Source: Sophora flavescens (taxonomy: Eukaryota; Streptophyta; Magnoliopsida; Fabales; Fabaceae). Taken from it: 64,000 bases of DNA. The translations under genes and the position numbers were made by a program. The notes under the pieces were generated by a model, which was not told where the DNA came from, ran no database searches, and saw only the letters and a program-made list of their open reading frames with translations. The stretch spans positions 1 to 64,000 of the forward strand of contig JAUPTC010000238.1 in NCBI GenBank assembly GCA_030762895.1, read 5' to 3'. This document shows positions 9,837-19,617 of the stretch, in pieces (within the stretch, counting starts at the first letter, position 1; every line of letters starts with the position of its first letter).

Positions 9837-9854
9837 TGGCGCCGTTGCCGGGGA
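9837..9854 (+). other. Primer binding site of element B (tRNA-Asp type)
   Basis: TGGCGCCGTTGCCGGGGA, six bases after the LTR end CACAACA (9830). It is complementary to the expected 3' end of plant tRNA-Asp and the same as the PBS of element A. Confidence 0.95.
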
Positions 9855-9969
9855 TTGGCACAACCAATTTTCCTAATTTTTAGGAAATTCGGCTGTTTGG
9901 TTAAGCTGACTTTTAGTTTTATTTTCTTTTATTTAATTGCTATTATTTTCTCTGTTTCTTTGATTCCAC

Positions 9970-10482
9970 TTGGTCTTTGCCTGTTTTTGTATGCGAGGTA
10001 CTCTTCTACAAGAGGACGTGCTATTCGATTCAGAGATCACCAGGACCGAGAGGCAATTAAGAAAAGAGGCCGAAGAAAGGAAGAGGTTGGAAGCAATTAA
10101 AATAGAGGGCATGGCTGAAGAAAATCCTCCTCCTCCTCCTCGTTACAAGCCTCTCTTTGAGTACGATCTACCAAGCTTGGGAGATTGTGACTCTTCTATT
10201 GTGAGGGGCAACCTGAACACAGACTCCTTCAGAGTTGAAGCATGTGTCACATTCCAGCTCCGGGAGAATCAGTTTGATGGGAGTGGCAAGCAAGACCCGC
10301 ATAGACACATCACTCGCTTCCTTGAAGCCTGTGACTTACAGAAGACAAGAGGAGTCTCACAAGATGAGTTTCGCTTGCGGCTTTTCCCTCTCTCTCTTAG
10401 GGATGTCGCTCGCGATTGGGTCGACAGCTTGATTTTAGGAACAAAGATCGAACTTGGGAGCAGATGGCACAGAAGTTCCTAA
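9970..10482 (+). pseudogene. Element B gag, N-terminal part (frame broken near 10430)
   Basis: The ORF opens at 9970; a start at the ATG at 9991 (MRGTLLQED) looks more natural because the preceding residues are hydrophobic leader sequence. Charged residues with ERQLRKEAEERKRL precede a proline run and then the retrotransposon Gag domain, ending with the conserved SLRDVARDWVDSL. After this the homology passes into the frame of the next ORF (10416-14282), so one base appears to be missing at about 10425-10440, and the last ~15 residues here are out of frame. In intact relatives Gag is continuous with Pol. The break could be a mutation or a base-call error; I see no convincing slippery site. Confidence 0.85.
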
Positions 10483-13400
10483 CCAAATATTTCCCTCCTC
10501 AGAAGGCGGCACAAGCAAGAATAGTCGTTACATCTTTCAGGCAGACAGAGGATGAAACATATAATGAAGCTTGGGAGAGGTACAATGGCTTATTGAGAAG
10601 ATGCCCTTCAGCGTTCTTTGACCCCGTCTCAAAAGTTCAGCACTTCTTTAATGGGTTGAGGGGACGCTATCAGATGAACTGTGATGCCGCAGCTGGCGGT
10701 TCTTTCTCATATTTATCAGCTGAGGATGGATGGGCACTATTGGAGAAGATGTCATATAATGATTACAGCCGTGGTAGGGAAAACTCAAGTGGAGTCAGTG
10801 CTGGAACAATGGAAGCCATTCTAGAGCAAGTCAAATCATTGAAGATGCAAGTGGCGGCTTTGTCAGAGAACAAGAAAGCTAATGTGATACACGAGGGAAT
10901 GCCTCCAGGTTGTGGTAATTGTAATGGAGATCATGACACTCGAAACTGTCCATTCAACTTCCCTCAGGAACATGTGGACTCATGCCACAACTTTTATGAC
11001 ACTGTGCCCCAGAACAACTATCAGAGAAACAATCAGAATCAGAATAGGGGCTACACGAGAAGAGACCATCCGGGATTTGCTTGGAGTGATGTTAATGGTG
11101 GTCTAGCCGGTCAACAACATCCGCAACAGAATTGGCAACAACCTCAACAGAGTCTGAGACCGAACATTGGAATTCAGCAGCACAATACTCAGCAGGCTCT
11201 TCCGGGGCCTAATCAGTTGCAACTGACAGATAGTGGAAGACAACCTTGGGAGATGGCTTTTGAGAAGTTGTCAACCTTTACAGGCACATCTTTTGAGAAG
11301 ATGAATACAGCAATGGAGAAGTTGTCAATCGACACAAATACTGCCATTAACAAGTGGGCAACTCATACAGGGTCGACAATTCAGAATCTTGAGACACAAA
11401 TAGCACAGCTCGCGAAGCAAATGAATGAGCGTCTTCCAGGCACTCTCCCAGGTGACACTGAGAACAACCCTAAGAGCCAGTGCAATGCCGTGACCACTAG
11501 AAGCGGTAGAGTGCTGGAATCTAACAGGGGCGCACCTAGTTCTCCGGAAGTTGAGGTCTCGAACCATCCACATGTTGAGGAAGAACAACCTGAGAAAGAA
11601 GAGGAGTTAGAAAGAGGTAAGGCACCGGAGCAAGGAGGGAGGTTAAAGCTTGTAGATGAAGAGTTCCGTAGAAAGAAGTGGGTAGAGCCCAAGGACCTCC
11701 CGTCCTACATGAAGGTACCATATCCGGAAAGATTGAAGAAGCCTCAACAGGATAAACAGTTCAACAGATTCCTTGATGTCTTCCGCAAGCTTCAAATTAA
11801 CATCCCATTTGCGGAAGCCCTGGAACAAATGCCATCGTATGCCCGGTTTATGAAGGAGCTTCTCACCAAGAAGCGGAGAATTGTGGATGAGGAGATGGTT
11901 GCTTTGACCGAGGAGTGTAGTGCCATTCTTCAGAGAAAACTCCCTCCAAAGTTGAAGGATCCCGGTTCCTTTTCGATACCGTGTACTATTGGGGAGATGA
12001 ATATAGGGAAGGCATTATGTGATCTAGGGGCAAGCATAAACTTGATGCCCCTCTCCATGATGAAGAAGTTGGGAATTAAGGAAGCCAAGGATACACGGAT
12101 GTCACTCCAACTGGCCGATCGCTCCATCAAATACCCCTATGGGGTTGTCGAAGACTTGCTAGTGAAGGTGGACAAATTCATATTTCCGGCAGATTTTGTG
12201 GTGCTTGATATGGATGAAGACGCCGAGATCCCTCTCATATTGGGGAGGCCTTTCTTGGCCACAGGGCGTGCTTTGATTGATGTGCAACAAGGGAAGCTCA
12301 CCCTCCGCGTGCAAGATGAGAATGTAGTCTTCAATGTCTTTGAAGCAATGAAGCACCCTGTGGAGAGGTCGGAAGTGTACCGGGTGGATTTTGTGGATGG
12401 TATTGTCAAGGAAGAGACCACTAGAGGAGCCCATGGTTCTGCACTTGCACAAGTGTTGGTAAAATCCCATGGTGATGATAGTGAGGAAGAAGACCCCTTG
12501 GGGGATGAGGACTATCTTGAATGTTTGAAACAGATGGAAGCCTTACCAAGTCTCCCAAGGGATGAATATGCAAAGGAGAAACTCAACAAGGAAGGCAATG
12601 AGGAAGATGGAAAGACACCGGAGTTGAAACAACTCCCAAATCACTTGAGGTATGCATTCTTGGGGGAGGAGGGACAACATCCGGTGATCATTAGCAATGC
12701 CTTGAAAAAGGATGAAGAGGAGAAGCTGTTGAGAGTTCTTAGGGAACACAAATCCGCCATTGGGTGGAAGATTTCGGACCTAAAAGGTATAAGCCCTTCT
12801 CTATGCATGCATAAAATCTTGATGGAGGATGGTTATAAGCCGGTGGTTCAACCACAGAGACGGCTAAACCCCATCATGAAAGAAGCTGTGCGTAAGGAAG
12901 TGATTAAGCTTTTAGATGCCGGAATCATCTACCCAATCTCGGATAGCAACTGGGTTAGTCCGATTCATGTGGTCCCAAAGAAGGGTGGAACAACCGTGGT
13001 GGTCAATGAAAACAATGAATTGATCCCCACAAGAACCATCACGGGGTGGAGAGTGTGCATCGACTACAGAAGATTAAATGAAGCAACAAGGAAGGATCAC
13101 TTCCCTCTCCCCTTCATAGATCAAATGCTTGAGAGGTTAGCCGGATATGAGTACTACTGTTTCTTGGATGGTTACTCCGGCTATAACCAGATTGTGGTGG
13201 ATCCTCAAGACCAAGAGAAGACGGCTTTCACTTGTCCGTATGGAGTCTTTGCCTACAGGAGGATGCCCTTTGGATTGTGCAACGCCCCCGCTACTTTCCA
13301 AAGGTGCATGCTCTCTATTTTCTCGGACATGGTGGAGAGATGCATTGAGGTGTTCATGGATGACTTCTCGGTCTTTGGGACCTCCTATGACAACTGTTTG

Positions 13401-14282
13401 AAGAACTTGACCTTGGTGCTTAAAAGGTGCCAAGAGACTAACCTTGTGCTCAACTGGGAGAAATGCCACTTCATGGTCAAGGAAGGTATAGTCTTAGGGC
13501 ACAAAGTCTCCCAACGGGGGATTGAGGTTGACAGGGCGAAGATTGAGTTGATTGAGAAGCTGCCCCCACCAACCAATGTGAAGGGGGTGAGGAGTTTTTT
13601 TGGGCATGCCGGGTTCTACCGGAGATTCATCAAAGACTTCTCCAAAATCGCAAGGCCGCTTTGCGACCTTCTTGTGAAGGATGTATCCTTTGATTTTAAT
13701 GATTCTTGTTTAAATGCCTTCACTGTTTTGAAAAATATGCTTGTCACCGCACCCATAATCACTGCACCTAATTGGAATTTGCCATTTGAAATCATGTGTG
13801 ATGCTAGTGATTATGCGGTGGGGGCTGTTTTGGGGCAGAGGGTGGAAAAATTAGCTCATGTCATTTATTATGCAAGTAAGGTTTTGAATGAGGCACAAGC
13901 TAATTATTCCACCACTGAAAAAGAACTACTTGCTGTGGTGTTTGCTTTGGATAAGTTTAGATCCTACATCGTGGGGTCTAAGATTGTGGTTTTCACTGAT
14001 CATGCGGCCATAAAACACTTGATGACAAAACAAGAGGCCAAACCTAGATTAATTCGGTGGATTCTTCTTTTGCAGGAATTTGATCTCGAGATTAAGGACA
14101 GGAAGGGATCCGACAATGGGGTGGCGGACCACTTATCTAGGTTGGTCAATCCCGACACCGAGGAGGAATTGTTAGACATCAAGGAAGAGTTTCCTGATGA
14201 AAAACTGTTTGCACTTATTGAAAATTCCCCTCCTTGGTTCACGGATATGGCCAACTTCAAGTCTTCAAATGTGGTTCCGTAA
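10416..14282 (+). pseudogene. Element B gag-pol: Gag C-terminus, protease, reverse transcriptase, RNase H
   Basis: An open frame of 1288 codons. Residues 1-130 finish the Gag domain (TWEQMAQKFLTKYFPP). A zinc knuckle C-x2-C-x3-H-x4-C lies at about 166-178 (CGNCNGDHDTRNC). The aspartic protease has DLGAS at about 535-540. The RT has WRVCIDYRRLN, FLDGYSGYNQI (about 915) and the catalytic FMDD at 980-983. RNase H has CDASDYAVGAVLG (from 1128), TEKELLA and FTDHAAIKHL, with DNGVADHLSR near 1232. There is no stop between gag and pol, so a single polyprotein is implied. The frame ends at TAA (14280-14282) between RNase H and integrase, and sequence on the far side continues in the same frame, so this is a single in-frame stop. 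Antisense and alternative-frame ORFs here are shadows. Confidence 0.95.
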
Positions 14283-15506
14283 GGTTGGACTAATCAACAG
14301 AGAAAGAAGTTCTTCTCGGATGCAAAATATTATGTGTGGGAGGACCCCTATCTCTTCAAGCAGTGCTCGGATGGGATCCTCAGGAGGTGCATTCCCCATG
14401 ACCAAATCGGAAACGTGTTGTGGCATTGTCATAGCTCGGATTATGGTGGGCATTATGGGGGAAAGAAGACTGCAGAAAAGATCCTTCAAAGTGGTTTCTT
14501 TTGGCCGACGCTCTTCAAGGATGTCTACACCTTTGTTGAAAACTGTGATCGTTGCCAAAGGGTTGGCAATATTTCTAAGCGGCATGAACTCCCCTTGAAT
14601 TGCATGCTCGAAGTAGAGCTCTTTGATGTGTGGGGGATAGATTTCATGGGACCATTCCCACCCTCTTTCTCTTACCAATACATTTTGGTGGCTGTGGACT
14701 ACGTGTCGAAATGGGTGGAGGCAATCCCAACAACCACAGATGATGCGCGGGTAGTCATGGATTTCTTGAGGCGCAATATCTTCTCGAGGTTTGGGGTTCC
14801 AAGAGTGTTGATCAGTGATGGGGGATCCCACTTCTGTAACAATCAAATGCATAAGCTCCTCGAGAAGTATGGGGTCAAGCACAGAGTCTCTACTCCCTAT
14901 CACCCCCAAATAAATGGGCAAGCAGAGGTATCTAACCGTGAGTTGAAGCGCATTCTCGAGAAAACCGTCAACTCCTCACGGAAGGACTGGTCAAGGAAAT
15001 TGGATGATGCTCTATGGGCTTATAGGACTGCCTTCAAGACTCCAATTGGAAGGTCTCCCTACAATTTGGTGTTCGGAAAGGCATGCCACCTACCGGTGGA
15101 ATTGGAGGAGAAATCTTATTGGGCAATTAGGGAGCTCAACTTTGACTTGACAAAGGCCGGTGAGAAGAGGTTGTTGGACTTGAATGAGCTGTCGGAAATC
15201 CGCATGCAAGCTTATGAGAACGCAAGAATTTACAAGGAGTGGACGAAGGCATGGCATGACAAGCACATCTTGCCTAGGAGGTTTGAGCCCGGACAATTGG
15301 TGCTTCTGTATAATTCAAGGTTGAGGCTCTTTCCTGGGAAGCTGAAATCAAGATGGTCGGGACCATACAAGGTCCTACAAGTCTTCCCCCATGGGGCAGT
15401 GGAATTAGAAGGGACCTCTGGCAATTTCAAGGTGAACGGGCACAGGTTGAAGCATTATCATGGGGAGTCAATCCCAACTGGAAAGCAAGTGTTTTTTCTG
15501 GATTAA
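14283..15506 (+). pseudogene. Element B integrase, separated from pol by one stop codon
   Basis: In the same frame as the preceding pol. Counting from the ATG at 14334: the zinc-binding HHCC motif is H33, H40, C71, C74 (ending CDRCQ); the catalytic triad is D103 (GIDFMGPFP), D162 (SDGGSHF) and E198 (NGQAEVSNRE), with 35 residues between the second D and the E. The C-terminal part has SRLRLFPGKLKSRWSGPYKV, the GPY/F-type module, and ends in the lineage-typical FKVNGHRLKHYHG followed by a short tail. The stop is TAA at 15504-15506. All catalytic residues are present. It could be made only by readthrough of the 14280 stop or from an internal start, so this copy is probably not functional. Confidence 0.93.
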
Positions 15507-15553
15507 CCCTTAGGGGTGACTTGAGTCAGGCTCGGGACGTTAAACAAGCGCTA

Positions 15554-15571
15554 CTTGGGAGGCAACCCAAG
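15554..15571 (+). other. Small hairpin after integrase (GGGAGGCAACCC motif)
   Basis: CTTGGG-AGGCAA-CCCAAG is a perfect 6-bp stem with a 6-nt loop, 48 nt after the integrase stop. From memory, this word occurs often after integrase in Athila-like elements; I do not see it in element C. Confidence 0.6.
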
Positions 15572-15635
15572 CTAGGTATCTCTCTCTTCTCTTAACCTTT
15601 GTTTTATTTTTGCTTTTTGTTTTGTTTTTGTTGTC

Positions 15636-15665
15636 ACTCTTGAATAATTTGAGAAGATCAAGAGT
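15636..15665 (+). other. Conserved post-CDS stem-loop in element B
   Basis: Arms ACTCTTGA and TCAAGAGT form a perfect 8-bp stem around the loop ATAATTTGAGAAGA, 130 nt after the integrase stop. Element C has GCTCCTGA and TCAGGAGC around ATAATTTGAGAAGC at the same place. Two stem pairs differ by compensatory change. Confidence 0.72.
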
Positions 15666-16827
15666 TGTTGTATGAATGTCGTGTCGGAAAGCTTGTTGGA
15701 TGTTAATTGAATTGAGCATGATTGATTGCATGAATTACTTGATCATTGATGATTTCCCCCTAGGTTCTGAAAATAGAAAAGTTTATCCCCACTAAAAAAT
15801 TGAAAACTGAACCTTGAGATTTATTATGATTGCTTGATTTATGATAAGTTTGGGGTGAGGGGGTGCACACACTAGGAATCGTATCTCGGTCAAACAGTTT
15901 GCAAAATGTCCAGGTGAGGATTTGAGCCTCCAACTCTGTTTTTGAATGTGTGAATCACTGTAAGTTGCACTTTCCCGAATTTGCTTGAATCTCTATATGG
16001 TTTGCATGTTTATATGTTGCATCAAATGATTTAGGCAATTTTCTTTGAATTAACTACTTGGCCATAAATTGAACCAACCTTGATGAATGATCCCTAGTTA
16101 GCCACATTGAGCCTTGAAGCCTATTGTTCTTCATGACCTTACATTACAAGCCATTAACTCAGAAAAACCATGATTTTCCCCTATCCTAGGATTTAGGAGA
16201 GTATGGAATTTTAGCTTGGTAAATGTTGTTATGGAACTAAGTTTGGGGTGGCTACAAGTTCATGAGTCATAGTTAAGAAAAAGAAAAACGGAAGTAAGGG
16301 CCGAAGGCTTGAAAAGAAAAAAAAAAGGGTGATAAAAAGCATTGAATATGTGCCAAAAAGGGCAAAGAAAAATAAATATAAAAAGGAAGAGGTGTGTAGC
16401 CACCAACTGCAAAGAAGAAAATAATATGAGAGTGAATTCAATTGTTGTGATATTAGTTTCATGCTCTCATTGATCCTAGGGACTTAGCCTCTATCCTTTG
16501 ATTATCCTACCCTTAGCCAGGCCCCATTACAACCGTGGAAAGACCTATTGATGTTGCATGCATGTTTTCGTGGGAACTATGTTTGAGATGAAAATCAAAT
16601 TCATGGGAAGTGCTCTTAGAATGTGAAAGTGAGTGAAAAGTTGATAGCCTAGACAAACTTGAGCCAATGAGTGAAATACTAAATGCCCTTGTGAGGAAGG
16701 CAATTGTTTGAAGTAGGTGATCTTCCTTTGTGTGTATCTTTGAGCCTCAACTTAGAATAAAGATGGCATGATTGATAAATTCTCAATTGTTTAAAGTAGA
16801 TGAATGTGGGGATTACATTGATGAAAA

Positions 16828-16844
16828 GGGGGGGGGGGGGGGGG
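16828..16844 (+). repeat. Poly-G run of 17
   Basis: An uninterrupted G run in the 3' region of element B. The length of such a run is a likely place for sequencing error. No function is claimed. Confidence 0.85.
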
Positions 16845-16969
16845 AATCAAAGAAGAAAAATTGTTTTGTAAAGTTGCATGAAATTTGTGCGAAATTGATT
16901 AGATCTTTCAGGTTTGCCAAGTCTTGAGTCGTTTTTGAGTTTTAGCTTGCTTGGGGACAAGCAAGGTTT

Positions 16970-16984
16970 AAGTTTGGGGTATTT
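16970..16984 (+). other. Polypurine tract of element B
   Basis: AAGTTTGGGGTATTT directly before the 3' LTR start TGATAAGCC. The same word precedes the LTR of element C on the minus strand (61713-61699). It is the expected plus-strand primer. Confidence 0.85.
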
Positions 16985-18547
16985 TGATAAGCCTTTGACT
17001 TATCTAGTTTTATGACTAGATGAACTAGGGTTTATGTGCCAATTTATTCGAGTTCACTCTCGTTTTCGCCCAAATTTGCCTTGTTTTGTTCCTAAGTTGG
17101 ACTTTGACTCGTTTTGCGTCTTTTGTGTAGTTTTTAGGTTATTTTGGATAGAATTACGCTTGTGGTTGCTTGTGTTGTTTTCAGGTCCATAAGTGAAGCT
17201 CTAAGAATTAAAGAAAGTCAAGAAATAGTGGAGATTGCCATTCTGGAGATTCTCGCCCGCGAGAGGAAGCTCGCCCGCGATAGTTTGAAGATCCGGGAAG
17301 ACAGAGACCATCACGGCCCAGCCGTGATTCTCATCACGGGCGTGAAAGGAAGGTTCGCGTCGCGAGACGTCATTCGCGTTGCGAGTGTGTGAACTCCAGA
17401 AAAGTACCGCAGTCGGAGACCATCACGGCCCAGCCGTGATGTATATCACGGCCGTGACCTAAAAGCCAAACCACTCAGCGACCATCACGCCCTACCCGTG
17501 ATGTGTATCACGGCCTTGACCCAAAAACCACACAAGTCAGAGAACATCACGGTCTGGCCGTGATTCACATCATGGGCCGTGAAAGGTGGGCTCGCGTCGC
17601 GAGACATCCTTCGCGTCGCGAGAGTTCGAATTCCAGAAGTGCGCGCGAGAAGCGGCCGTCACGGCCTGGCCGTGATGGCCATCACGGCCGTGACGCGTGG
17701 CCTCCTTATAAATAGAGCAGATCAGAACAGAAAGGGGGGACTTTTTGGATCAGAATTTCAGAGATCTTTTGTAATCCTTTATCTGGGGTTTCTTCTCCTT
17801 TTCTTTTCTCTTAATTCTTAGGGTTAGGATGAATTCCGATTGTACGTGCGTCGTTGTTACGGACATGAGGAACTAATCCTCTTGTCTAGGGGATCGATGA
17901 AGCCACCCATGGCGGCATAGTGTTCATGTAATGTAACTCTCTCTCCTTTAATTCAATTATGATTTTCCAATTCTGTTTTCATTGTGTCGATTATATGCTA
18001 GCGTGATCGACTAGTTAAGCGTGTTGAGGCCTAGCGGCGATTCGCGTTTTAGAACTTGAATTGGGAACATCGGTCGAGTATTGCACGAGAGTGAGTAGGA
18101 GATCGATGCAACCTATAGGGAACAAGAATTAATAGAATTCGAGATTAGGGTTAAGAGACTTAGCAAGTAATTAACTCAAATCATCGAATACGTCCTAATG
18201 AGCACGGAAGTGGATTTAGGAGAATTTAGGGGTCCCGGTTGACATTAAAAATTGAACTTAGGGAGGAGAATATCATCACTTGGGTACTTTGCATGATTGG
18301 GTAGGTGAATTCGAAACCTTAGATGCCTTTATTTCTGAATTTAATCACCGTAGCGTTATTTGATTTGATTCTTGAAATTGCGATCTCAATCTCTTTCTCT
18401 CAACCACCTTCTATTGCCTAACCAACATATCGGATTTCTTGACAATTTGGTCGAATTGGTAACCCAATCCTTGTGTTCGACCTCGGTAGAATCTTACCGT
18501 GTTTTTATTACTTGCGACGACCCGGTACACTTGCCGGAGTCACAACA
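16985..18547 (+). repeat. 3' LTR of element B (1563 bp)
   Basis: Starts TGATAAGCCTTTGACTTATC and ends GAGTCACAACA. Over its first 250 bases and last 840 bases it is almost identical to the 5' LTR, with about half a dozen differences by eye. Within the palindrome cluster it differs more, including about 19 extra bases near 17605. Sat445 resumes at 18548. No target duplication can be matched because the 5' side is clipped. Confidence 0.93.
17707..17714 (+). promoter_or_regulatory. TATA box in the 3' LTR of element B
   Basis: TATAAATA, identical in context to 8989-8996. In this LTR it could only drive transcription into the neighbouring Sat445 array. Confidence 0.7.
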
Positions 18548-19617
18548 CCTGACCTTGTTGCCTTGTGCACAGCATAACTAGAGCTACAGATATCGGATTT
18601 TGATGATCTTGCTGTCCCTAGAAAGATAAGGAAGGGACCTACAGGTTCAGATGCACAAGAATTGTCAAATTATTCCAAAATCAAGGCTAAATTGGGTTCC
18701 GAGTTCTCTGGCGCAGAGCAGTGCGCAGTCCAGGATATTCCTTCATTTAAATGGGCCTAACTTACTAATCTTAAGCCCAATTAAGGCATATGATACCTTG
18801 TTGGAAAGCTTATTCAGAGGCCCTTAATTTGGTCTAGAGTTAGGTCGGGATTAAAAAGCATAAAGAGCAGTTTACAGCCGCACAAGCCAGAGAGACGAAA
18901 ATTAGACAACATTTACAATCATTGTTTTTGCTTTTACAATATTGGTCTTAATTGGTCTTAATTGCTATACATTGTTAATTTTCAGAATTTTCACTCTTCC
19001 TGACCTTGTTGCCTTGCGCATAGCATAACTAGAGCTACAGATTTCGGATTTTGGTGATCTTGCTGTCCCTAGAAAGATAAGGAAGGGACCTACAATTTCA
19101 GGTGTCACAATAATTGTCAAATTAGACCAAAATCAAGGCTAAATTGGGTCCCGAGTACTCTGGCGCGGATCAGTGCGCAGTCCATGATATTCCTTCACCT
19201 AAATGGGCCTAACTTACTAATCTTAAGCCCAATTAAGGCATATGATACCTTGTTGGAAACTTATTCAAAGGCCCTTCATTTGGTCTAGGGTTAGGTCGGG
19301 ATTAAAAATCATAAATAGCAGTTCACAGCCGCACAAGCTAGAGAGAGAAGGAAATTAGACAACTTTTACAATCATTGTTTTTGCTTTTACATTATTGGGC
19401 ATAATTGCTAAACATTGTTAATTTTCGGATTTTTCACTCGTCCTGACCTTGTTGCCTTGTGCACAGCAAAACTAGAGCTACAGATATCGGATTTTGATGA
19501 TCTTGCTGTCCCCAGAAAGATAAGGAAGGGACCTACAATTTCAGGTTCACAAGAATTGTCAAATTATTCCAAAATCATGGCTAAATTGGGTCCCGAATTC
19601 TCTGGCGCGGAACAGTG
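18548..19617 (+). repeat. Sat445, plus orientation, right flank of element B
   Basis: About 2.4 monomers. The GATACCTTGT landmarks at 18792 and 19244 are 452 bp apart. The block ends at an inversion point at about 19617, where GCGCGGAACAGTG meets CCCAATAATGTAAAACC. Confidence 0.9.

Larger units (their letters stand above)
15507..16969 (+). other. Non-coding 3' region of element B
   Basis: About 1.46 kb with no supportable ORF and no env-like gene. It holds a small hairpin (15554-15571), a conserved stem-loop (15636-15665), two internal PPT-like motifs (15846-15856 and 16239-16249), a purine-rich stretch (about 16270-16420) and a run of 17 G (16828-16844). The order matches the 3' region of element C. 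Confidence 0.85.
8312..18547 (+). mobile_element. Element B: nearly full-length Athila-like Ty3/gypsy retrotransposon
   Basis: Contains, in order: 5' LTR (8312-9830), PBS, gag, zinc knuckle, protease, RT, RNase H, integrase, a 1.5-kb non-coding 3' region, PPT and 3' LTR (16985-18547). The RNase H-before-integrase order is that of Ty3/gypsy; the PBS, the long LTRs and the integrase tail ending in FKVNGHRLKHY fit the Athila-like branch. No chromodomain or env-like ORF is seen. It is inserted in Sat445. The copy cannot act alone as read: gag has a frameshift and an in-frame TAA precedes integrase. The LTRs differ at only a handful of sites outside a palindrome cluster, so the insertion is recent. 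The first 26 bp of the 5' LTR are missing. Confidence 0.95.

Noticed and set aside
9837..9854. tRNA gene at the tRNA-like word
   Set aside because: Only the 18-nt complement of a tRNA 3' end is present; this is a primer binding site.
10416..10482. Programmed frameshift within gag of element B
   Set aside because: The shift lies in the middle of the Gag domain, and no clear slippery heptamer with a following structure was seen; a one-base loss or base-call error is simpler.
14265..14921. 218-codon antisense ORF over integrase
   Set aside because: Shadow of the integrase coding strand. The minus-strand translation has no recognisable domain.
15507..16984. A possible env-like gene after integrase, as in some Athila elements
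   Set aside because: No ORF of useful length, no signal peptide or membrane segments; the region is non-coding in both B and C.
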